Shown here: positions 14,104 through 21,009 of the stretch, one piece after another
How the letters are laid out: the number at the start of each line of letters is the position of its first letter
Numbering within the stretch: position 1 is the stretch's first letter
DNA from: DASYTH01 sp035942955
GTDB lineage: Bacteria; Actinomycetota; Actinomycetes; Mycobacteriales; Pseudonocardiaceae
NCBI RefSeq assembly: GCF_035942955.1
Contig: NZ_DASZCQ010000296.1
Span: 1 to 24,962 of the forward strand
Direction: 5' to 3'
Length of the DNA stretch: 24,962 nt
Program-made: the position numbers and the translations under genes
Notes under the pieces: model-generated
The model's input: only the letters and a program-made list of their open reading frames with translations
Database searches by the model: none
What the model was told of the DNA's origin: nothing

Positions 14104-15243
14104 ATGCCCGGACCCCTCGCCGGACTGAAGGTCGTGGAGCTGGTCGGCCTGGCGCCCGCGCCGTTCGCCACCATGATCCTGGCCGACCTCGGCGCCGACG
14201 TGATCCGGATCGACCGGGCCAAGCCGGCGTTCGACGTGCTGAGCTTCCCCGACGACCCGCTCACCCGGACCCGCCGGTGGATCGGCCTGGACACGAAGTC
14301 CCCCGAGGGCAAGGAGTTGGCCCTGCGCCTGATCGACGTCGCGGACGTGCTCATCGAGGGCTTCCGGCCGGGCGTCACCGAACGGCTCGGCCTCGGCCCC
14401 AAGGACTGCCTGGCCCGCAACCCGAGGCTCATCTACGGCCGGATCACCGGCTGGGGCCAGGACGGCCCGCTCGCCACCGCCGCCGGCCACGACATCAACT
14501 ACATCGGCCTCGCCGGCGCCCTGGAACCGATCGGCCGCCCCGGCCAGCGCCCCGTGCCACCGCTCAACCTCCTCGGCGACTTCGGCGGTGGCGGCCTCCT
14601 GCTCGCCATGGGCGTGCTCGCCGCACTCGTCGAACGCGACCGCTCCGGCTACGGCCAGGTCGTCGACGCGTCCATGGTGGACGGCGCAGCGCTGCTCACC
14701 GCCGCCCTGCACGGCCTGCGCAACATCGGCCTGTGGAATCGTCCCCGCGGCGAGAACATGCTCGACGGCGGCGCCCCGTTCTACGACACCTACGAAACCG
14801 CCGACGGCCGCTACGTCGCCGTCGGCGCGATCGAGGAACGCTTCTGGGCAGACCTGATCAAGGTGCTCGACCTCGACCCCGACGAGGTCTCCGGCCGCCT
14901 CGACCCCACCCGGTGGCCCGCGGTCCGGGAAAAGCTCGCCGCCGTGATCAAGACCCGCACCCGCGACGAGTGGGCAAAACTGGCCGAGGGCACCGACGCC
15001 TGCCTCACCCCCGTCCTCACCACGACCGAGGCCACCGCCCACCCCCACAACGTGGCGCGCCGAACCTTCGTCGAGGTCGACGGCGCACCCCAACCCGCCC
15101 CCGCCCCCAAGTTCGACCGCACCCCCACCGCGCCACCGCAGGCCCCCCACGAGCCCCGCTCCGACACCACCGAGGTCCTCACCGAACTCGGCCTCCCACC
15201 GGAGGAGATCACCCGCCTCCGCACCACCGGCATCATCCCCTGA
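14104..15243 (+). CDS. CaiB/BaiF family: alpha-methylacyl-CoA racemase-like
   Basis: 379 residues, the normal length for the family. It opens L-A-G-L-K-V-V-E-L and has the G-H-D-I-N-Y motif with His129, and L-L-G-D-F-G-G-G with Asp159, matching the His/Asp acid-base pair of alpha-methylacyl-CoA racemases (His126/Asp156 in the mycobacterial enzyme). It probably interconverts 2R- and 2S-methyl-acyl-CoA by 1,1-proton transfer. A formyl- or other CoA-transferase is the alternative, less likely given the full H-D-I-N-Y motif. GAAGGGA lies 5 nt upstream of ATG. It follows the dehydrogenase by 11 nt; racemisation would feed S-isomers to that enzyme. The codon use becomes almost exclusively C-ending in the second half. 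Confidence 0.9.
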   Translation: MPGPLAGLKVVELVGLAPAPFATMILADLGADVIRIDRAKPAFDVLSFPDDPLTRTRRWIGLDTKSPEGKELALRLIDVADVLIEGFRPGVTERLGLGPKDCLARNPRLIYGRITGWGQDGPLATAAGHDINYIGLAGALEPIGRPGQRPVPPLNLLGDFGGGGLLLAMGVLAALVERDRSGYGQVVDASMVDGAALLTAALHGLRNIGLWNRPRGENMLDGGAPFYDTYETADGRYVAVGAIEERFWADLIKVLDLDPDEVSGRLDPTRWPAVREKLAAVIKTRTRDEWAKLAEGTDACLTPVLTTTEATAHPHNVARRTFVEVDGAPQPAPAPKFDRTPTAPPQAPHEPRSDTTEVLTELGLPPEEITRLRTTGIIP

Positions 15244-15314
15244 CCACCCCTGATCGTGGAACGGCACACCCCCGCTCCACGGCAGGGCTCCGGCAAACTC
15301 GCCAAGATCGCCCT

Positions 15315-15374
15315 GGAAACGACGGCTGCGCCGCGCTCGCTGCGCGCGCAGCGCGCCGCGCAACCGTCGTTTCC
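15315..15374 (+). terminator. Large inverted repeat, likely terminator of the acyl-CoA operon
   Basis: Outer arms GGAAACGACGG (15315-15325) and CCGTCGTTTCC (15364-15374) are an 11-bp perfect match. The 38-nt interior is built of CTGCGC/GCGCAG and GCGCGC runs that can pair again. It lies 72 bp after the racemase stop and ends in TTTCC. A terminator is the simplest reading; a mobile palindromic element is possible. Confidence 0.6.
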
Positions 15375-15689
15375 GCACCCGATTCGAGCGACCCGACCGG
15401 GCCACTCCGCGAGCACACCTTGCCTTCCCGGCACCATGCCCCGACCCTGCCAAGGCAGACACAGGGCCGCGCACGGCCGGGGCTACCGCAACACGACACA
15501 CGACTGCACGAACCCAGAACACGCCCGCCCAAAGGCGAGACACACCGGGCCGGGGACCGCGATCCCGGACGTGTCCCGCGCTGGGGTAGTCACACGACGC
15601 CTTCGCATAGGTGAGGGACGCGCCCACGACGTCACCCCGGACTCCGCGGCGCGGGGACATCCGGCCGGCACCGGACTCCACCGCCCCGC

Positions 15690-15842
15690 AGTTGATCTTC
15701 CCCACAGTGGGATCTCCGCGCCAAAGTTGATCTCAGCGTCGAAGTTGATCTCCGCGTCCCACCCCTACCCAGCCCCCACCGCTCCACGGGGGGCGACCCC
15801 ACGGCCAGTCTACCGGCGGAAGCCGGGGTAGAGATCAACTTC
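15690..15842. repeat. AGTTGATCT motif cluster (three direct, one inverted)
   Basis: AGTTGATCT occurs at 15690, 15725 and 15743 on the plus strand and inverted (AGATCAACT) at 15832-15840. The third and the inverted copy extend to a 12-bp perfect inverted repeat, GAAGTTGATCTC (15741-15752) and GAGATCAACTTC (15831-15842), about 78 bp apart. The motif is AT-rich relative to the surroundings. Confidence 0.75.
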
Positions 15843-15850
15843 GGGGTCGG

Positions 15851-15878
15851 TGTGGACAAGTGGGGTGAGTGTGGACAA
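15851..15878 (-). promoter_or_regulatory. Two perfect DnaA boxes
   Basis: TGTGGACAA occurs at 15851-15859 and 15870-15878, which reads TTGTCCACA on the minus strand, the preferred DnaA box of mycobacteria and streptomycetes. The two are in the same orientation, 19 bp start to start. They sit just past the end of the crotonase gene, not at a promoter. Confidence 0.6.
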
Positions 15879-15919
15879 CTGGCCCGGTTTGGTGCTGAAG
15901 GAGTTGACAGATTGGGGCG

Positions 15920-16687
15920 TCAGTCGGGGAAGGAGCCGTGGCGGCCGGCGCCGGCGGCGAACCGGGCCGCTCCGCTGACCGCTCCCTCGAGCGTGACCAG
16001 GGCGCCGTCGAACTCCGCCCGGAGCGCCTCCTCCTCGGACGAACCCCACTGGGACAGGGCGGAGGCGCGGTCGGCGCGCAGGCAGACCTGGGGGAAGCGG
16101 GCGATCTCGGCGGCGAGCTGCTCGGCGGCGGCGCGGGCCTGGCCGGCGGGCACGACCCGGTTGGCCAGGCCCATGGCCAGCGCCTCGTCCGCGTTCACCG
16201 GGCGGCCGGTGAGGATCATGTCGAGGGCCCGGCTCTGGCCGATCAGCCTGGGTAGCCGGATCGTGCCGCCGTCGATGAGGGGTACGCCCCAGCGGCGGCA
16301 GAACACGCCGAATATCGCGGTGGTGTCGGCCACCCGGAGGTCGCACCACAGTGCCAGCTCGAGGCCGCCGGCCACGGCGGGGCCGGCGACGGCGGCGATC
16401 ACCGGCTTGGACAGGCGCATTCGGGTCGGGCCCATCGGTCCTTCGCCGTCGGGGGCGACGCGGTTGCCCCGTTCGGTGCCGACGGCCTTGAGGTCGGCGC
16501 CCGCGCAGAACGCCGGGCCGACCCCGGCGAGCACCGCCACCAGCGCCGAGTCGTCGGCGTCGAACGCGCGGAACGCGTCGGCCAGCGCCGCGGCGGTCGC
16601 ACCGTCGACGGCGTTGCGGGCCTCCGGGCGGTTCAACAGGACAGTCGTGACCGGTCCGGACCGTTCGATCAGAACGTTGGTGAGCAT
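15920..16687 (-). CDS. Enoyl-CoA hydratase/isomerase (crotonase) family protein
   Basis: 255 residues, typical length. The oxyanion-hole motif is F-C-A-G-A-D-L (60-66), with the second half at A-G-G-L-E-L-A-L-W-C-D (106-116) carrying Glu110, equivalent to one of the two catalytic Glu of enoyl-CoA hydratase. The second Glu is not seen: the F-G-Q-P-E position reads F-G-V-F-C. Hydratase activity is therefore doubtful and an isomerase or hydrolase reaction is possible. ATG 16687 has GGAGA 8 nt upstream. It converges on the dehydrogenase-racemase operon and may take part in the same acyl-CoA breakdown, but it has its own promoter. Confidence 0.9.
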   Translation of the reverse strand: MLTNVLIERSGPVTTVLLNRPEARNAVDGATAAALADAFRAFDADDSALVAVLAGVGPAFCAGADLKAVGTERGNRVAPDGEGPMGPTRMRLSKPVIAAVAGPAVAGGLELALWCDLRVADTTAIFGVFCRRWGVPLIDGGTIRLPRLIGQSRALDMILTGRPVNADEALAMGLANRVVPAGQARAAAEQLAAEIARFPQVCLRADRASALSQWGSSEEEALRAEFDGALVTLEGAVSGAARFAAGAGRHGSFPD

Positions 16688-16700
16688 AGAGTGTGTCTCC

Positions 16701-16728
16701 TTGACCGAACGAGTTACGACCGTATGGT
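16701..16728 (+). promoter_or_regulatory. Candidate promoter of the small membrane protein gene
   Basis: TTGACC (16701-16706) and TATGGT (16723-16728) are 16 bp apart and close to sigma-A-type -35/-10 sequences. Transcription would start near 16735, before the gene at 16774. Confidence 0.5.
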
Positions 16729-16773
16729 GATGGCAGTCGAAGTATGTCGGCGGCAGCGGACAGGAGTGGACCG

Positions 16774-16935
16774 GTGGACGTCAAGAAGGTCGCCACCCTG
16801 GTGGTGGCCGGGATCGTGCTGTTCTACGTGATCACGCAGCCCAACCAGGCGGGCAACGCCGTCCAGGACATCCTGGGCTGGATGCGCGACGGCGCCGAAG
16901 CCATCATCACCTTCATGAAGAGCATCTTCGCCTGA
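16774..16935 (+). CDS. Small single-helix membrane protein
   Basis: 53 residues from the GTG at 16774, chosen because AGGAG (16762-16766) lies 7 nt upstream; the ATG at 16744 lacks a ribosome site. It begins V-K-K-V, then has a membrane helix (about 6-22, A-T-L-V-V-A-G-I-V-L-F-Y-V-I), a turn Q-P-N-Q-A-G, and an amphipathic second helix to the C-terminus (V-Q-D-I-L-G-W-M through F-M-K-S-I-F-A). Short proteins with this pattern are widespread in actinobacteria. Function is not known to me; the divergent crotonase gene shares the intergenic region. Confidence 0.8.
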   Translation: MDVKKVATLVVAGIVLFYVITQPNQAGNAVQDILGWMRDGAEAIITFMKSIFA

Positions 16936-17142
16936 CGCTGCGCCCATCACGAACGGTGACGACTACGACGACTGCAAGATCTACAATGGACCGTTTGGGT
17001 GCATCTTCGCCCGGCGTGTCCAGATGGTGGATTCCCGCACGATTCAGATCTAGCAATCTTGCCGCTCGCCCAATACGGTTTCACGCATCTCCCGCGGTAC
17101 ATCCCAGTTCCGGCGTGATCGCCAACCCCTCGAGGAGGCAGG

Positions 17143-17622
17143 ATGCTTGACGACCCCGGGGTCGACGCACTGGTGCGGCAGTGGACCGCGGAGCGGGAGC
17201 AGGACGCGGAGTCCGAGGAGATCCACCGCATCGCGTCGGAATGGCTCGCGGAGGCGCCCATCCCCGCGCCGGGGATCCCCGGTCAGCGGCCCGGCGCCGG
17301 TCAGGCGAGCTGGGCCCCGGTCAGCTCGGCGGACCCGCGTTTCCTTGCCGCCATGCGCAAGCGGCTGCCCGACGTGCCCCCGGACCTGCTGGCCGCGGCC
17401 GCTAGCTGGTGGCAGATGGTCGGCGGCCTCGCCGAGGCCACGGAGTGGTGGGACGCCGGGATCAGCCCGCTCGACCAGCGCGCCCTCGACTACCGCGCGG
17501 CCGGTCTGTCCCCATCGGACCTCAGCCGCCGCCTCGGGCCGCTCACCGTGCTCGATCACCTGCGCCGCGGCAGCGCGCCCGCCTGGTGCGTCGCCCGCCT
17601 CCAGCGCCAGCAGCGTCCCTGA
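17143..17622 (+). CDS. Unknown 159-residue cytoplasmic protein
   Basis: The ATG has a perfect AGGAGG four nt upstream, and codon use is normal for the region, so it is a real gene. There is no signal peptide, membrane helix or motif I recognise. The N-terminal third is acidic and helical (D-A-L-V-R-Q-W-T-A-E-R-E-Q-D). A Pro/Gly/Gln linker follows (40-60). The C-terminal half is compact and Trp/Leu-rich: S-W-W-Q-M-V-G-G, W-W-D-A-G-I-S-P-L-D, then L-S-P-S-D-L-S-R-R-L-G-P-L-T-V-L-D-H-L-R-R-G, which has the look of a helix-turn-helix-like helical bundle. The transglycosylase gene follows by 52 bp on the same strand. A 207-bp leader region precedes it with nothing clear except a weak GCAAGAT/ATCTTGC repeat. 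Confidence 0.7.
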   Translation: MLDDPGVDALVRQWTAEREQDAESEEIHRIASEWLAEAPIPAPGIPGQRPGAGQASWAPVSSADPRFLAAMRKRLPDVPPDLLAAAASWWQMVGGLAEATEWWDAGISPLDQRALDYRAAGLSPSDLSRRLGPLTVLDHLRRGSAPAWCVARLQRQQRP

Positions 17623-17674
17623 CGCCCACCACCACGCGCCGTAACGCCCCGCCGCCGCACTCGTTGACCTTGAT

Positions 17675-18454
17675 GTGCGCATAGTCGGCCGATTGGCCCT
17701 GGTCCTGCTCGCGGTGCTGGTCGCGGGCGGCGCGGTCTGGCTACTCCACGTCACCGCCGCGCCCGAGGCCACGCCGCTCGCCGTCGAGATCCCGGCCGCC
17801 CAGGTGCCGGCCGCGCCCGTACAGCCCGGCTCGGTGATCCCCGCGCAATCGGCCCCCCAGCCGCAGCCCGGCGCGGTGGGCGCCGACCCGCTGCTGGCCT
17901 GGGCCAACCGGATGGCCGGCCCGACCACGATCCCCGCCCGCGCCCTCGTCGCCTACGGCAACGCCGAGCTCGTCGTCCGCTCCGCCACCCCCGGCTGCCA
18001 CGTGTCCTGGACGACGCTGGCCGGCATCGGCCGGGTCGAGTCGAACCACGGCCAGTACGGCGGCGCCACGCTCGGCGCGGACGGCCGGCCGTCGAAGCCG
18101 ATCGTCGGGGTGCCGCTGGACGGATCGGCCGGGGTCAGGTCGATCCCGGACACCGACGGCAGCGCATTCGACGGTGACCCGGCCGTGGACCGCGCGGTCG
18201 GCCCGATGCAGTTCATCCCGTCCACGTGGCGGAAGTGGGCCTCGGACGGAAACCTCGACGGCCGCGGCGACCCGCAGCAGATCGACGACGCCGCCCTGGC
18301 GGCCGCCCGCTACCTGTGTGCCAACGGCCGCGACCTGGCCACCGCCCAGGGCTGGTGGGCGGCCGTCTTCTCCTACAACAACTCGGTGCCCTACGGCCAG
18401 AAGGTGTTCGGCCTCGCCGACGGCTACGCCCGCGTGGCTCAGTCCATCCGCTGA
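17675..18454 (+). CDS. Secreted lytic transglycosylase
   Basis: 259 residues, starting at the only in-frame start (GTG 17675) after a stop at 17642. The N-terminus is a signal peptide or anchor (hydrophobic 7-27), followed by a Pro/Ala-rich linker (30-70). The catalytic domain (about 72-259) has G-R-V-E-S-N-H with catalytic Glu122, A-V-G-P-M-Q-F-I-P-S-T-W, and a C-terminal F-S-Y-N-N-S-x-P-Y substrate motif, typical of MltB/SLT_2-like lytic transglycosylases of actinobacteria. It cleaves peptidoglycan glycan strands to 1,6-anhydro products, outside the membrane. The ribosome site is poor. A GC hairpin follows, shared with the convergent Memo-like gene. Confidence 0.9.
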   Translation: MRIVGRLALVLLAVLVAGGAVWLLHVTAAPEATPLAVEIPAAQVPAAPVQPGSVIPAQSAPQPQPGAVGADPLLAWANRMAGPTTIPARALVAYGNAELVVRSATPGCHVSWTTLAGIGRVESNHGQYGGATLGADGRPSKPIVGVPLDGSAGVRSIPDTDGSAFDGDPAVDRAVGPMQFIPSTWRKWASDGNLDGRGDPQQIDDAALAAARYLCANGRDLATAQGWWAAVFSYNNSVPYGQKVFGLADGYARVAQSIR

Positions 18455-18538
18455 GTTGTGTTGAATCCAATGGGAGGGCAAGGCTGGCAGCACTACTGAG
18501 CGTTGCCCGCTGCCGGTTGGCAGACACCGACCCTTCGG

Positions 18539-18554
18539 CGGGCCTGCCGGCCCG
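18539..18554. terminator. Hairpin between transglycosylase and Memo-like genes
   Basis: CGGGCC and GGCCCG pair around TGCC, just 3 nt beyond the stop codon of the minus-strand gene and 84 nt after the plus-strand stop. The stem is six bp, so this is a modest terminator call. Confidence 0.4.
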
Positions 18555-18557
18555 GCC

Positions 18558-19349
18558 TCAGCGTCGGTAAGCCCTCCCAAGCGCGAACGCCCCGTAGCCG
18601 ACCACCCGGTCCGGCGTGCCGGCGGTATCGGCCGAGGTGCGCAGGTCCAGCAGCCGGGGGGTCAGCGAGCGGCGGCGGGCCCAGCCGAGCAGCCCGGCCA
18701 GCGCGTGCCGGCCGCATGCGTCGCGCGGGGCGATCCGCGTCGGGTCGAGGTCGAGCACGGCCGCCGCGGTGCGCCGATCTCGTTGCCGGGCAAGGGGATC
18801 CGGCAGGTGGTGGGACAGGTCGGTGCTGCACAGCACCAGCGCCGGCTCGGCGGTGGCGGTGTCCAGCACGTCGGCCACGTCGTCCACTGTGGCCAGACCG
18901 ACGGCCACCGGCAGCACGGTCCACCCGTCGCCGAGGACGGTCTGCAGGAACGGCAGCTGCACCTCGAGCGAGTGCTCCGGCTCGTGCGGCCGGTCGTCGG
19001 TCACCGCGAGCCCGGTCCCGGCCAGCCGGCGGCAGCCCTCGACGTCGACCGGCACCTTGCCGAGCGGGGTGGCGAACGCCTCGGTCGACGGGACCGCGCA
19101 GCCGGCGAGCGGCACGAAGTGCGCCGGGCCGATCAGCACCACCCGCCGCGCCTGGCCCAGCCGCGCGTACACCGAGGCCGCCACCGGGCCGGAGAACCGG
19201 TAGCCCGCGTGCGGCACGACGTACGCCTCCGCCGGGGAATCTGCGCCGGCGTCCACGGCGCCGAGCAGGCCGGCGACCTGCCGCGCCAGCTCGGCCGGAT
19301 CCGCCGGGTAGAACCGCCCGGCCACGGCGGGCGGCCGCGCTCCGCGCAT
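18558..19349 (-). CDS. amrB: AmmeMemoRadiSam system protein B (Memo-like)
   Basis: 263 residues, full length for the Memo family. It opens R-x-P-A-V-A-G-R-F-Y-P. Likely metal ligands match human MEMO1: His47 (P-H-A-G-Y), His77 (G-P-A-H-F), His180 (S-T-D-L-S-H) and Cys212 (D-A-C-G-R). The fold is related to LigB-type dioxygenases; the bacterial role is unsettled. It stands directly downstream of the radical-SAM partner. Its ATG (19349) uses the GAGGTGA at the end of repeat copy 3 as ribosome site. The third member of the usual set, the AMMECR1 domain protein, is not in the window. Confidence 0.92.
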   Translation of the reverse strand: MRGARPPAVAGRFYPADPAELARQVAGLLGAVDAGADSPAEAYVVPHAGYRFSGPVAASVYARLGQARRVVLIGPAHFVPLAGCAVPSTEAFATPLGKVPVDVEGCRRLAGTGLAVTDDRPHEPEHSLEVQLPFLQTVLGDGWTVLPVAVGLATVDDVADVLDTATAEPALVLCSTDLSHHLPDPLARQRDRRTAAAVLDLDPTRIAPRDACGRHALAGLLGWARRRSLTPRLLDLRTSADTAGTPDRVVGYGAFALGRAYRR

Positions 19350-19351
19350 AA

Positions 19352-19443
19352 CGTCACCTCGCAAGCTCGGTGCCGGCGGCCCTGCCACCTCGTCCCTCGG
19401 CGGCAGGGCAGCGCTTGACGGTTCGCTCCGCAAGCTCCGCTCA
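19352..19443 (-). repeat. Dispersed two-hairpin repeat, copy 3
   Basis: The 92-bp element fills the whole gap between the radical-SAM gene and the Memo-like gene. It begins on the radical-SAM TGA (19443-19441) and ends with GAGGTGACGTT directly before the next ATG. Hairpin A has 10-bp arms at 19380-19389 and 19399-19408, identical to those of copy 2. Hairpin B is weaker here (4 bp, one mismatch, 2 bp). It keeps the 9-nt GGAGCTTGC unit shared with copy 1. Confidence 0.9.
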
Positions 19444-20541
19444 CCGGGCGGCCAGCCGCACCGGCAGCCGGCGCGCGCCCCAGTTGCCGGCCGGGCCGTC
19501 GTACCGGCCGGGGATGCTATGTCCACAGTGGACGCACAAGCCGTCCGGGGTGAGGTCGTAGCGGGAGATGACGTACCAGTCCCGCACCACGACCGCGGCG
19601 CCGCAGCCGGGACACGACGTGGTGCCGCCGTCCGGGTCGTGCACGTTTCCGGTGTAGACGTAGCGCAGCCCGTTGCCGAGCGCGATCCGGCGGGCCCGGC
19701 GCAGCGTGGCCGGTGGCGTCGGTGGCACGTCGCGCATCTTGAAGTCCGGGTGGAACGCGGTGAAGTGCAGCGGCACGTCCGGCCCGAGGTGCTCGGCGAT
19801 CCACCGGGTCTCGGCGTCGATCTCGGCGTCGGAGTCGTTGTGACCGGGGATGAGCAGCGTGGTGATCTCGAACCACACGTCGGTCTCGTGCCGCAGGTAC
19901 TCCAGCGTGTCCAGCACGACGCCCAGCCGCGCGAAGGTGACCTTCTCGTAGAACCGCTCGGTGAACGCCTTGAGGTCCACGTTCGCCGCATCCATGTGCC
20001 GGTAGAAGTCGCGCCGCGGCCGCGGGTTGATGTAGCCGGCGGTGACCGCCACCGCCCGGATGCCCCGCTCGCGGCACGCGTCGGCCACGTCGGCGGCGTA
20101 CTCGATGAAGATCGTCGGGTCGTTGTAGGTGAACGCGACGCTGCGGCAGCCCAGCCGCTCCGCGGTCCGCGCAAGCGCCTCCGGCGAGGCCGCGTCGGCC
20201 AGCGTGTCGATCTCCCGGGACTTGCTGATGTCCCAGTTCTGGCAGAACCGGCAGGCCAGGTTGCAGCCCGCGGTGCCGAACGACAGGACCGGCGTGCCCG
20301 GCAGGAAGTGGTTGAGCGGCTTCTTCTCGATCGGGTCGACGCAGAACCCGCTGGACCGGCCGTACGAGGTGAGCACGATCCGGTCGCCGGCCCGGCCGCG
20401 CACGAAGCACAGCCCGCGCTGACCCTCGCGCAGCCGGCAGGCCCGCGGGCACACGTCGCACTGGATGCGCCCGTCGTCCAGCTCGCGCCAGTAGCTGGTC
20501 GGCACGGTGTGCCGGTCGGCCGGGTCGATGTCGGTGCTCAT
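19441..20541 (-). CDS. amrS: AmmeMemoRadiSam system radical SAM enzyme
   Basis: 366 residues. The radical-SAM cluster motif is C-N-L-A-C-R-F-C (Cys93, Cys97, Cys100). A second set, Cys28, Cys31, Cys35 and Cys45 (C-D-V-C-P-R-A-C), precedes it, and a C-terminal zinc-ribbon-like pair C-P-G-C/C-V-H-C (310-313, 336-339) follows; all are usual for the PflA-like AmmeMemoRadiSam subfamily. The enzyme would bind a 4Fe-4S cluster and generate a 5'-deoxyadenosyl radical; its substrate is unknown. ATG 20541 has GAGGAG only one nt upstream, so a GTG at 20550 is an alternative. The Memo-like partner gene lies downstream across repeat copy 3. Both are probably one transcript. Confidence 0.93.
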   Translation of the reverse strand: MSTDIDPADRHTVPTSYWRELDDGRIQCDVCPRACRLREGQRGLCFVRGRAGDRIVLTSYGRSSGFCVDPIEKKPLNHFLPGTPVLSFGTAGCNLACRFCQNWDISKSREIDTLADAASPEALARTAERLGCRSVAFTYNDPTIFIEYAADVADACRERGIRAVAVTAGYINPRPRRDFYRHMDAANVDLKAFTERFYEKVTFARLGVVLDTLEYLRHETDVWFEITTLLIPGHNDSDAEIDAETRWIAEHLGPDVPLHFTAFHPDFKMRDVPPTPPATLRRARRIALGNGLRYVYTGNVHDPDGGTTSCPGCGAAVVVRDWYVISRYDLTPDGLCVHCGHSIPGRYDGPAGNWGARRLPVRLAAR

Positions 20542-20627
20542 GCTCCTCACCCTCGCCGGCCACGGTACCCGTCCGTGCTCATTGGTCGCTCCCGCGAGGC
20601 CGTCCCCCCTCGCGTCCGCTCCGGTGT

Positions 20628-20641
20628 TAACGTCGGGGATG
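20628..20641 (+). promoter_or_regulatory. Candidate -10 element for a leaderless transcript
   Basis: TAACGT (20628-20633), preceded by TGT as in an extended -10, ends 7 nt before the GTG start at 20641. Transcription would begin on or next to the start codon. No ribosome site is visible. No -35 was found. Confidence 0.45.
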
Positions 20642-21009
20642 TGCCTGGCAGCCCGATCACCCCGCGCCGGCTGGCGATAGTCGGGGTGTGCGTGCTGTCC
20701 CTGGTGGTCTGCACCGGGCTGGCATGGTGGCAGTGGCAGCGCTTCGAGTCGGCGACGGGCTCGTGGCAGAACCTCGGGTACGTCCTGCAGTGGCCGCTGT
20801 TCGGGCTGTTCCCGGCGTTCCTGTTCTGGCGGCTGCGCCGGCTGCGCGCCCAGCATTCGGGGCCACCCGCCGAGCAGCCCGCTCCCGAGCCGCCGAGGGT
20901 GGTCGCCCCCCGCCGCGCACCGGTCGTGCAGGATGACGTCGACGACGAGCTGGCCGCGTACAACCGGTACCTGGCCCAGCTGAACGCGGCCGACCAGGAG
21001 AGGCGATGA
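20641..21009 (+). CDS. Small actinobacterial membrane protein (glucitol-operon-regulator-type annotation)
   Basis: 122 residues. Two membrane helices lie at about 11-27 (L-A-I-V-G-V-C-V-L-S-L-V-V) and 46-62 (L-Q-W-P-L-F-G-L-F-P-A-F-L-F-W). Between them is a W-W-Q-W-Q-R-F-E-S-A-x-G-S-W-Q-N-L-G-Y-V-L-Q-W motif that is highly conserved in such proteins. The C-terminus is Pro-rich and then ends D-D-E-L-A-A-Y-N-R-Y-L-A-Q-L-N. Homologues are often labelled 'transcriptional regulator of glucitol operon', for which nothing here gives support. It overlaps the next gene by ATGA, so they are translationally coupled. Confidence 0.8.
   Translation: MPGSPITPRRLAIVGVCVLSLVVCTGLAWWQWQRFESATGSWQNLGYVLQWPLFGLFPAFLFWRLRRLRAQHSGPPAEQPAPEPPRVVAPRRAPVVQDDVDDELAAYNRYLAQLNAADQERR

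Larger units (their letters stand above)
15244..15919. other. 676-bp convergent gap with repeats and no gene
   Basis: This lies between the racemase gene (+) and the crotonase gene (-). Open frames cross it, but none has a ribosome site, protein-like composition or recognisable motif. From left to right it holds a 60-bp inverted repeat (15315-15374), a 300-bp stretch with nothing recognised, a CCCAC-A-GTGGG palindrome near 15711, four AGTTGATCT motifs (15690-15842) and two DnaA boxes (15851-15878). Confidence 0.7.

Noticed and set aside
15256..15831. 191-codon open frame in the convergent gap
   Set aside because: No ribosome site, Arg/Thr/Pro-rich, runs through inverted repeats; no domain recognised.
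16974..17062. GCAAGAT...ATCTTGC inverted repeat before the unknown gene
   Set aside because: Seven-bp arms 75 bp apart with no supporting structure; a riboswitch was considered, but no aptamer features were seen.
18476..18525. Possible structured RNA (GGGCAA/TTGCCC and GGCAGC/GCTGCC) after the transglycosylase gene
   Set aside because: The two stems exclude each other and there is no second copy to test pairing; most likely part of a loose termination region.
19519..19535. GTCCAC-A-GTGGAC palindrome
   Set aside because: It lies inside the radical-SAM gene and is explained by codons for the C-V-H-C zinc ribbon.
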